Program-made: the position numbers and the translations under genes
Notes under the pieces: generated by a model
Seen by the model: the letters and a program-made list of their open reading frames with translations, nothing else
The model's database searches: none
What the model was told of the DNA's origin: nothing
Shown: positions 5,230 to 11,310 of the stretch, one piece after another
Numbering within the stretch: position 1 is the first letter of the stretch
Layout of the letters: each line of letters opens with the position of its first letter
From: Candidatus Saccharimonadia bacterium
GTDB taxonomy: Bacteria > Patescibacteriota > Saccharimonadia > Saccharimonadales > SZUA-47
Assembly (NCBI GenBank): GCA_938050265.1
Contig: CALLJT010000004.1
Location: 1-11,310, forward strand
Direction of reading: 5' to 3'
DNA: 11,310 bases

Positions 5230-6525
5230 ATGTTCGGTAAAAAAACAATTCATGATTATGACGTGTACGGCAAAAAAGTCTTGCTACGAGCTGACTATAA
5301 CGTGCCACTCAATACAGACGGGTCGATCGCCAGTGACTACCGTATAACAGAAAGTATCCCAACTATTCGCGCGCTTCAGGAAAAAGGCTGTCGTATCGTG
5401 ATTATTGCTCACCTGGGGCGACCAAAAGGCAAGCGCGACAAAAAACTCAGTTTGAAAGTTGTAGCAAAAGAGCTCTCAGGTCTACTGAACAGTGAAGTCA
5501 CGTTTGTGCCGGACTGTGTCGGCGAAAAAGTCGCCACTGCAACACAAGAAATGGAGTCGGGCGAAGTCGTGTTGCTCGAAAACTTGCGGTATCACCCAGA
5601 AGAAAAAGCCAACGACGAAGAGTTCGCCAAAAAGCTTTTGGCAGACACCGGAGCAGAGGTGTTTGTGCAGGATGGGTTCGGTATAGTTCACCGTGCTCAT
5701 ACGTCGACAGACGCAATTACACGGTTTATCCCGTCTGTAAGCGGATTACTACTTGAAAAAGAGGTCGGCACGATATCGGCAGCACTGCACCAGCCAAACC
5801 GACCACTCATGGCGATAATTGGCGGTGCGAAGATTGCCGACAAGATCGATATCATTAACAGATTTCTGGATATCGCAGACATCGTCGTGATTGGCGGCGC
5901 TATGTCCAACACATTTATGGCCGCACAGGGCATTGAAGTCGGCGAGAGTCTGGTTGCTGAAGAGGAAATCGATACAGCACATGAAATCATCGAACGCGTG
6001 CGTCAGGTGTGTGCCCAGCGACAGTTTATTTTCTACCTGCCGCAGGACGGCGTCGTTGCCCGTAAAGTCGACAAAGGCGCTCGGACCCGCGTTGTTGATT
6101 GGGACGGCCATGTGTTTGCGAGCGTCGAGCATTACCCGAAAAAACCAGAGCCACGTGATAGCAAGGTCCGCAAAGACGAAATGATTCTAGACATCGGCCC
6201 ATTTAGTGCTGCATTCATATCGGGAGCAATGCAGATGTGCAAAACAGTTGTCTGGAACGGCACGATGGGTGTATCTGAAGTTGAATCAGTGTACGATTCG
6301 GTTGGGCCGTTTGCACACGGTACGGAGTCGATTATCGAAAGCATGGTGGGTAAATATGGCAACAAACCGTACACGCTTGTCGGCGGTGGCGACACGACGT
6401 CATACCTAGACCAACGAGGACTGCAGGACATGTTCAATCACGTCAGTACAGGTGGCGGTGCGAGCCTAGAGCTGATGGCAGGCAAAGAATTGCCTGGCGT
6501 TACTGTGTTGTGGGGCAAAGAATGA
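5230..6525 (+). CDS. pgk: Phosphoglycerate kinase
   Basis: It transfers the acyl phosphate of 1,3-bisphosphoglycerate to ADP, giving 3-phosphoglycerate and ATP, in the cytoplasm. The 431-aa product is slightly longer than the common 390-415. Motifs in order are RADYNVPL (residues 20-27), the 3-PG-binding AHLGRPKG (60-67), ENLRYHPEE, DGFGIVHRAHTST, the nucleotide-side GGAKIADKI and IGGAMSNTF, WNGTMGVSE, GGGDTTSYL, and the terminal STGGGASLELMAGKELPGV. Several positions differ from textbook forms, for example DGFG for DAFG and NGTMG for NGPMG. The key Asp22, Asn24, Arg38, His61 and Arg64 remain. The extra length sits around residues 300-318 (KPEPRDSKVRKD). It is the first gene of the pgk-tpiA operon and ends with TGA, 52 nt before tpiA. 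Confidence 0.97.
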   Translation: MFGKKTIHDYDVYGKKVLLRADYNVPLNTDGSIASDYRITESIPTIRALQEKGCRIVIIAHLGRPKGKRDKKLSLKVVAKELSGLLNSEVTFVPDCVGEKVATATQEMESGEVVLLENLRYHPEEKANDEEFAKKLLADTGAEVFVQDGFGIVHRAHTSTDAITRFIPSVSGLLLEKEVGTISAALHQPNRPLMAIIGGAKIADKIDIINRFLDIADIVVIGGAMSNTFMAAQGIEVGESLVAEEEIDTAHEIIERVRQVCAQRQFIFYLPQDGVVARKVDKGARTRVVDWDGHVFASVEHYPKKPEPRDSKVRKDEMILDIGPFSAAFISGAMQMCKTVVWNGTMGVSEVESVYDSVGPFAHGTESIIESMVGKYGNKPYTLVGGGDTTSYLDQRGLQDMFNHVSTGGGASLELMAGKELPGVTVLWGKE

Positions 6526-6563
6526 CCGTGCCCACTCTATCAGCTACCAGGGGCCTTAACATC

Positions 6564-6570
6564 AGGAGGA
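6564..6570 (+). promoter_or_regulatory. Strong Shine-Dalgarno of tpiA
   Basis: AGGAGGA sits 7 nt before the ATG at 6578 and fixes that start. It is the only near-perfect ribosome binding site among the core genes in the window, and tpiA is internal to an operon. The first-of-transcript genes pyk and uvrD have none. Confidence 0.85.
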
Positions 6571-6577
6571 ATCTCGT

Positions 6578-7375
6578 ATGAGAAACAGTAGAAAAATCAT
6601 GATAGCTGCTAACTGGAAAGAGCACTTTACTGTGTCGCAAGCAAGCATATTCCTGAACAAACTTGAGTCTTCAGTACGCAGCAGACAGAGCGTAGAGGTC
6701 GTGCTATTTCCGAACGTGCTTACGCTCCAGCCACTTAGTGTCCAACTAGATAAGCGTAAATTTCGACTCGGTGCACAGGACGGGCATTTTCAGGACGCTG
6801 GTGCATATACTGGCGAAGTATCTATGGCTATGTTGCGTGATCTGGTGCATTACGTACTGGTTGGGCATTCAGAGCGCCGGCATGTGTTCGGTGAAAATGA
6901 CGACATAGCTGCTAAGAAAATGCAGGCGGCAGTACGCAACGGTATCATGCCGATATTGTGTGTCGGCGAAACCTTGCAGGAACGGCTCGCAGGTGAAACA
7001 AACCAGATCCTACACAACCAAGTTACAGCTGGACTGATGCACCTAACGGCACGAGAAGTTGCAGCCAGTGTTATTGCATACGAACCTGTGTGGGCTATAG
7101 GCTCTGGTGAATCAGCCAAGCCAGACCAGGCCGCAGCAGCAATTCAGCACATCCGCACACAAGTCGAACATCTACATGGCGCACGCACAGCGGGCCTCGT
7201 CCGCATCCTGTACGGCGGAAGTGTGAACAGTCATAACGCTAAGGCGTTTTTGGATGTGGACGGCTGCGACGGTGCACTCGTTGGTGGTGCAAGTCTGCAG
7301 TCACACGAGTTTGCCAGCATTGTTGAAAAAGCGTTCCGCGTACATCAAGAAAGACTCCCGGCACACCATGGCTAA
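6578..7375 (+). CDS. tpiA: Triosephosphate isomerase
   Basis: It interconverts dihydroxyacetone phosphate and glyceraldehyde-3-phosphate, in the cytoplasm, as a dimer in most relatives. The 265-aa product has every catalytic feature: Lys14 in AANWK, His97 in VGHSERR, Glu169 in AYEPVWAIG, the flexible loop 6 (AIGSGESA, 173-180), and the phosphate-binding LYGGSVN (211-217) and GALVGGASL (232-240). GAQD (65-68) replaces the common GAQN, a variant also found in other bacteria. The length is slightly above the usual 250, from the C-terminal extension. Its start is fixed by AGGAGGA. Its last bases overlap the start of the next gene by 8 nt, so it shares a transcript with pgk upstream and the membrane protein downstream. 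Confidence 0.97.
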   Translation: MRNSRKIMIAANWKEHFTVSQASIFLNKLESSVRSRQSVEVVLFPNVLTLQPLSVQLDKRKFRLGAQDGHFQDAGAYTGEVSMAMLRDLVHYVLVGHSERRHVFGENDDIAAKKMQAAVRNGIMPILCVGETLQERLAGETNQILHNQVTAGLMHLTAREVAASVIAYEPVWAIGSGESAKPDQAAAAIQHIRTQVEHLHGARTAGLVRILYGGSVNSHNAKAFLDVDGCDGALVGGASLQSHEFASIVEKAFRVHQERLPAHHG

Positions 7376-8582
7376 ACCAGTCTCCCCAAAGGCAAAGTCT
7401 CAGAAGATAGTAGATATAGCACACCCAGGAGATGTCACACCAGACGTGGGGTCGAAACCAATGATCGTTGGACACAATTCAAACGTGAAAGACACGACAG
7501 TCGTAGATGACGCTAAGATGGTTTCTCGCAAGTCTAAAAAACTGCAGCCACTTACTATTGCCTCTGACGGCAGCTCGCCCGAACAGTCAGAGACTGCACC
7601 TGAGCCACCTGCACAGATAGATGAAGCACCGCAAGAAACACCTGAATCTCCTACTCCCGAGGCAGCAGGCAAGAAAGACCGTACGACCGACCCCCACGAA
7701 GAAGGCGTCGCACCAAAAGAACTTGATCCTATGGCGCTTCAGATGGAGCGTGACAACGCGCTACAGAAGATGATCGAGAGCAGAAAATATCGCGTCAACA
7801 TACGAGAATCGGCGTCCTGGAGCTTCGGTAAGGTGCTGGGAGCGATAGTTGGTTTGGCGCTGCTCCTTGGTGTCGGTGGGTTCATACTCATGGACACGGA
7901 TACGATAGACGGTGGTGATTCGTTGCCGTTTCGTGTGTTTGGCTCGAACGCCGTACCAGCGCAGTCTGCTCAGACAGTACCTGTGAAGCAGGTGCAGGAA
8001 ACCGCTGTACCGACTGCTGAACAGGATCCTGTTTCTGCCACCGATGTAGGTGAGCCGACTCCAGTAGAGTCTGCCGTGCTAGACACTACAGACTGGTTTG
8101 TATATGAAACGAGTGAGTACAGCATAGGCATACCTGACGGGTTTTCTGTATCTCAAAAAGAGTCAACCACAACGTCGCTATATTCATCCCAGCCACTTAC
8201 ATATGAAGAAGGCACCCCAGGCGAAGTAACTGAGTATGTAAACAGTGGCGGTCCAAGCGAGTTTTCGTATGGATTATACCTGGACTTTAGCGGTGATGTT
8301 CTCAGCGACTCGTGCGAAGGCTTCGGTAGTGAGTCGGTGGTACAGAGTTCGTTTTTGACTGATGACGACGTCTCGGTTATGTCGTATCGGCTCGAAGGCG
8401 TGTCTGCACCGGACGAACCCCAGGATAGTCAGCTCGCACCTGGAGATGCTGGATATATATACTGCGTTCAAGATGGACAGAGACGCATCGTGGCAGGGTA
8501 CACAACTGATGTAGATGAAGACCCCGCAGTCCCATACATAGAAGCAGCGATCAGGACAATACGATTCGCCACTGAACCATAG
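7368..8582 (+). CDS. Membrane-anchored hypothetical protein
   Basis: The 404-aa product is not one I can name. Residues 1-150 are hydrophilic and disorder-like, with a Pro/Glu/Ser/Thr-rich stretch (about 66-118) and a charged predicted helix (120-147). A single transmembrane helix spans about 153-175. Next is a Pro/Val/Gln-rich linker, then a C-terminal domain (242-404) starting WFVYETSEYSIGIPDGF. Basic residues before the helix suggest the N-terminus is inside and the C-terminal domain outside. Two cysteines (in SDSCEG and YIYCVQ) could form a disulfide there. I chose ATG 7368 because the longer frame lies within tpiA; the resulting 8-nt overlap points to translational coupling. Its position after tpiA suggests shared expression, not a shared pathway. 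Similar anchored proteins are common in Saccharibacteria (recollection). Confidence 0.8.
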   Translation: MAKPVSPKAKSQKIVDIAHPGDVTPDVGSKPMIVGHNSNVKDTTVVDDAKMVSRKSKKLQPLTIASDGSSPEQSETAPEPPAQIDEAPQETPESPTPEAAGKKDRTTDPHEEGVAPKELDPMALQMERDNALQKMIESRKYRVNIRESASWSFGKVLGAIVGLALLLGVGGFILMDTDTIDGGDSLPFRVFGSNAVPAQSAQTVPVKQVQETAVPTAEQDPVSATDVGEPTPVESAVLDTTDWFVYETSEYSIGIPDGFSVSQKESTTTSLYSSQPLTYEEGTPGEVTEYVNSGGPSEFSYGLYLDFSGDVLSDSCEGFGSESVVQSSFLTDDDVSVMSYRLEGVSAPDEPQDSQLAPGDAGYIYCVQDGQRRIVAGYTTDVDEDPAVPYIEAAIRTIRFATEP

Positions 8583-8586
8583 CGGT

Positions 8587-8606
8587 TGCTACAATAGAAC
8601 GATTGT
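8587..8606 (+). promoter_or_regulatory. Extended -10 promoter of uvrD, leaderless layout
   Basis: TG-C-TACAAT (8587-8595) is an extended -10 ending 11 nt before the ATG at 8607, with no Shine-Dalgarno and no clear -35. The layout copies that of pyk. TACAAT (8590-8595) also forms a dyad with ATTGTA (8602-8607), so an operator may overlap both the promoter and the start codon. It begins only a few bases after the stop of the preceding gene. Confidence 0.6.
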
Positions 8607-11310
8607 ATGCAGAATGTTTTAATTGGGCTGAATGACGAACAGAAACGCGCGGTACTGGCAACAGAAGGACCGTTGCTGATCCAGGCTGGAGCAGGTTCGG
8701 GCAAAACAAAAACACTGACACACCGCATAGCGCATATTTTGTTCGAGGCAAAAGCTCATCCGCAGCAGATATTGGCCGTGACGTTCACCAACAAAGCTGC
8801 AAAAGAGATGCGCGAACGAGTAGCGCTGCTACTTGGTGAGAACGCGGAAAACCGCGCATTTTTGCCGTACATGGGAACATTTCATGGCATCTGTGTTCGT
8901 CTACTACGTCAGGACGGCGAACATATAGGTGTGCCTCGCTCGTTTGTTATCTACGACCAGTCAGACCAGCTCGCCGCTGTGAAACAAGTATCAAAGCGGC
9001 TGCACATAGACGAAAAAGCTTTCCCGCCGCGCACGATTGCTAACCTGATCAGTAGTGCCAAAAACGAAGCATTAAGCCCTGCTGAGTATCGGGGAACAGC
9101 AAGCTCTCCGGCACAAAAGGCAGCGGCAGACGTATATCCGGGGTATCAGCAGACACTGAAAGATGCAGGTGCGCTCGACTTTGATGATTTAATACTCAAA
9201 ACACTGACCATGCTGACGACTGTCGATGCAGTCCGAACGCGCTGGCGTGATCAGTTCCGCTATGTAATGATCGACGAATACCAAGACACCAACACAGCAC
9301 AGTATCGACTGGTTAAATTGCTTGTCAACGATCATAACAACATCGCTGTCGTAGGAGACGACTGGCAGTGCCTACTGCCTGGCACGATGGTGGCTAGGCC
9401 GCAGGCTGACCAGGCCATAGAAACCATTGCGCCTAAAGACGCCGTTGCTACGGCAGCAGGGTACAGCAAGACAACTGTTGCAGCAGTTGAGCGTAGTCGT
9501 GAGTTTGCGTATGACGGTACGGTGTACAAAATTACGACTGCGACAGGTAGGTCGCTTACGTGCACCCCTAATCATCTACTGTTCGCACGGTTTGGTGCGA
9601 TGGCTGATCGACATTTTGTGTACCTCATGTATTCAAGAGACAAAGGCTACAGAATCGGCACTACAAAGGGTCAGCGGTTTGACGGACGCCGCATGGACAC
9701 CGGCCTTCGCGTGCGAGCTGACCGCATGTGGGTGCTCGAGGTAGTAGATACCGCAGAAGAAGCGACGTACCGTGAGGCCTATTACGCGTATCAATATGGT
9801 ATACCTATGCTCGTATTCCACGCCTATCCAAATAGAGCCATGAAGCTATCACAGCAGAGCATAGACAGCCTGTATGCTGAGATCGATACACGGGATCGAG
9901 CAAAAAAGCTTATGAATGATCTCGATATCTCATTTGAATATCCGCATTTTCTACCAAGTGCAACAATTAGAGGCGACCGTAAAACAGTGCGAATCAACTG
10001 TGTTCTGTTCGGTGATACGCGCATGCGTGCAGGCGGTCATTCGGCCAGTCGTTTATCTATGAACACGAGTCACCGCCGCAACGTAAAGCCATTTGCGAAT
10101 GCTGGCTATAGTGTGCGCACGGGCGCATCTGGTACCTACCGCGCTGAGGTTCATAATACTGACTACGGAGAAATAGAACGCACGCTGCAAGAGCTCGAGT
10201 CGCATGGCCTAGAAGATGTGTCAGTGTCGAAGTATTCATATATGACAGACCAGAAGTTTGCGTTTACTCCAGCGTCACACGTGAGGATCGGCATGATGCT
10301 ACCAGTGCATGATACAGAGTCAGGGACTATCGTAGAAGATATCGTCACTACTGTTACTGCGCTTGACTACGACGGGCCTGTGTACGACATAGACGTATCC
10401 AAGGTGCACAACTACATCGCAAACGGTATCGTAGTGCATAATTCGGTGTATGGATGGAGAGGCGCAGATTTTCGGAACATTTTGAAGTTTGAGCAAGATT
10501 ATCCTGGTGTCACGGTGATCAAACTTGAGCAAAATTACCGCAGTACAAAACCAATTCTCGATGGGGCCCATGCCGTCATCACTAAAAATCAACAGCGCAG
10601 TGACAAAAAACTCTGGACCGACAAAAGCAGCGGCCGGCCAATACAGGTTGTATCTGTACGGAGTGAACGAGCCGAGGGCGAGTATATTGTACGAGCGGTG
10701 CAGTCGGCACTTAATACCGGCGCCCGGCGAGCTGGTGATTTCGCTGTACTGTACCGCACGAACGCACAGAGCCGTAGTCTTGAAGAAGCGTTTCTGCACT
10801 ACGGCATACCCTACAAAATTGTTGGCGGCCAGCGGTTTTATGACCGTAAAGAAATCAAAGACGTGATCGCGTACTTACGATTTATATTTCAGCCAGCTGA
10901 TCGTGTGAGCTTCGACCGGATTGTCAATGTACCAACGCGCGGCATCGGTGGGGTGAGTCTGCAGCGATTTTTCGCGTGGCAGGAGCAGCACGATCTGTCG
11001 CTGCTTGATGCCCTGGGGCAGGCTGCTGATGTACCGAAACTCCCAGCAAAAGCTACAAAAGGCCTGCTTGAGCTCCACGACATTGTTCGTTCTGCCCAGG
11101 CCATCATGGAGGACAGCTCTGTCGCCGGTATCATTGATTCGCTGTTGCGACGGATCGACTACAAAGCCTACCTTGACGACGGCACACCTGCTGGTGAAGC
11201 GCGTCAGGAAAACGTCGCAGAGCTCATGAGCGTTGCAAAAGAGTACAACGAACTCGGGTTGGCTGGATTCCTCGAAGAAGTGTCGTTGATAAGTGATATA
11301 GACCGTGCGG
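8607..11310 (+). CDS. uvrD: UvrD/PcrA-type SF1A DNA helicase, intein-containing, 3' truncated
   Basis: It is an ATP-driven 3'-5' helicase of nucleotide excision and mismatch repair (family knowledge). One open frame of 901 codons runs to the window edge without a stop. Motifs in order are the Q-motif LNDEQKRAV (8-16), Walker A AGAGSGKT (27-34), motif Ia TFTNKAAKEMRERV, motif II IDEYQDTN (222-229), and the first half of motif III VGDDWQ (249-254). The intein (255-612) follows, then the second half SVYGWRGAD (613 on) and motif IV LEQNYRST (640-647). The 1B/2B-side regions VLYRTNAQSRSLEEAF and GGQRFYDRKEIKD come next. Without the intein the visible helicase part is 543 residues; the family is usually 650-780, so the C-terminus lies outside. 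The ATG follows a leaderless-type promoter. Confidence 0.96.
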   Translation, partial: MQNVLIGLNDEQKRAVLATEGPLLIQAGAGSGKTKTLTHRIAHILFEAKAHPQQILAVTFTNKAAKEMRERVALLLGENAENRAFLPYMGTFHGICVRLLRQDGEHIGVPRSFVIYDQSDQLAAVKQVSKRLHIDEKAFPPRTIANLISSAKNEALSPAEYRGTASSPAQKAAADVYPGYQQTLKDAGALDFDDLILKTLTMLTTVDAVRTRWRDQFRYVMIDEYQDTNTAQYRLVKLLVNDHNNIAVVGDDWQCLLPGTMVARPQADQAIETIAPKDAVATAAGYSKTTVAAVERSREFAYDGTVYKITTATGRSLTCTPNHLLFARFGAMADRHFVYLMYSRDKGYRIGTTKGQRFDGRRMDTGLRVRADRMWVLEVVDTAEEATYREAYYAYQYGIPMLVFHAYPNRAMKLSQQSIDSLYAEIDTRDRAKKLMNDLDISFEYPHFLPSATIRGDRKTVRINCVLFGDTRMRAGGHSASRLSMNTSHRRNVKPFANAGYSVRTGASGTYRAEVHNTDYGEIERTLQELESHGLEDVSVSKYSYMTDQKFAFTPASHVRIGMMLPVHDTESGTIVEDIVTTVTALDYDGPVYDIDVSKVHNYIANGIVVHNSVYGWRGADFRNILKFEQDYPGVTVIKLEQNYRSTKPILDGAHAVITKNQQRSDKKLWTDKSSGRPIQVVSVRSERAEGEYIVRAVQSALNTGARRAGDFAVLYRTNAQSRSLEEAFLHYGIPYKIVGGQRFYDRKEIKDVIAYLRFIFQPADRVSFDRIVNVPTRGIGGVSLQRFFAWQEQHDLSLLDALGQAADVPKLPAKATKGLLELHDIVRSAQAIMEDSSVAGIIDSLLRRIDYKAYLDDGTPAGEARQENVAELMSVAKEYNELGLAGFLEEVSLISDIDRA
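9369..10442 (+). mobile_element. Intein (358 aa) in helicase motif III of UvrD
   Basis: The insertion begins at Cys1 (CLLPGTMV, block A) and ends with IVVHN (block G, His357-Asn358), followed by Ser as the +1 residue. Block B is TCTPNHLLF (T66-x2-H69) and block F is YDGPVYDIDVSKVHNYIANG (334-353), so all splicing residues are present and it should splice actively by the standard class 1 route. It interrupts VGDDWQ/SVYGWRGAD exactly, a conserved ATPase motif where precise removal is needed for function. Residues about 78-305 form an extra domain. No LAGLIDADG block is apparent. Instead FVYLMY (83-88), YRIGTT (94-99), arginines 107-108, WVLEV (121-125) and EATYREAYYAYQYG (131-144) follow a GIY-YIG-like order. 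The nuclease assignment is inference; the intein call is firm. Confidence 0.96.

Noticed and set aside
7254..7367. 38-residue N-terminal extension of the membrane protein inside tpiA
   Set aside because: It overlaps tpiA catalytic-domain codons in another frame; ATG 7368 begins a protein with a plausible N-terminus and a short coupling overlap.
9427..9744. 105-codon plus-strand frame within the intein
   Set aside because: It is an out-of-frame shadow; the intein frame is continuous and carries all splicing motifs.
9600..10300. LAGLIDADG endonuclease in the intein
   Set aside because: No LAGLIDADG-like dodecapeptide pair can be read; the GIY-YIG-like order fits better.
10320..10799. 159-codon minus-strand open frame in uvrD
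   Set aside because: It is antisense to the intein C-terminus and helicase motif IV, both clearly coding on the plus strand.
1..11310. CRISPR array, toxin-antitoxin pair, restriction system or rRNA
   Set aside because: No regularly spaced repeats and no recognisable proteins or RNA of these systems are present.

Overview
The window reads as a piece of a small bacterial chromosome, most probably a Patescibacteria (CPR) member close to Saccharibacteria. This is an inference from gene style, not from a marker gene. The signs are a standard code with TGA as stop, compact glycolytic genes with CPR-like variants, leaderless first genes, a GTG/ATG-coupled serine recombinase module of the CPR type, and a UvrD helicase carrying an intein.

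Bases 1-3451 are a visibly AT-richer, mobile-element-like segment. Its left edge holds a tRNA-3'-end-like remnant with a 9-bp palindrome, followed by a strong hairpin terminator (minus strand). Next come a type IV pilin-like prepilin gene (minus strand), a short helix-turn-helix gene (minus strand), a textbook sigma-70 promoter (TTGACA-N17-TATAAT), a small recombinase-partner ORF and a 511-aa serine recombinase. The recombinase reading frame runs into the antisense strand of tRNA-Glu(TTC) and stops in its anticodon loop. Its last codons also encode the tRNA's own terminator hairpin. This marks the tRNA-Glu gene as the right-hand attachment site of an integrated element. The left attachment site is not proven within the window.

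From about 3486 rightward the sequence is more GC-rich and looks like the host core. It holds pyk (pyruvate kinase) with a leaderless promoter, a 122-nt structure with a 24-bp inverted repeat, and pgk-tpiA plus a membrane-anchored hypothetical protein as an apparent operon. These encode lower-glycolysis enzymes, with the membrane protein overlapping tpiA by 8 nt. The last gene is uvrD/pcrA, again with an extended -10 and no leader.

The uvrD gene is truncated by the window end and interrupted by an in-frame 358-aa intein placed exactly in helicase motif III, between Gln254 and the +1 Ser. The intein has complete splicing blocks A, B, F and G. Its central domain does not look like LAGLIDADG and has a GIY-YIG-like pattern, which would make it the most unusual protein in the window.
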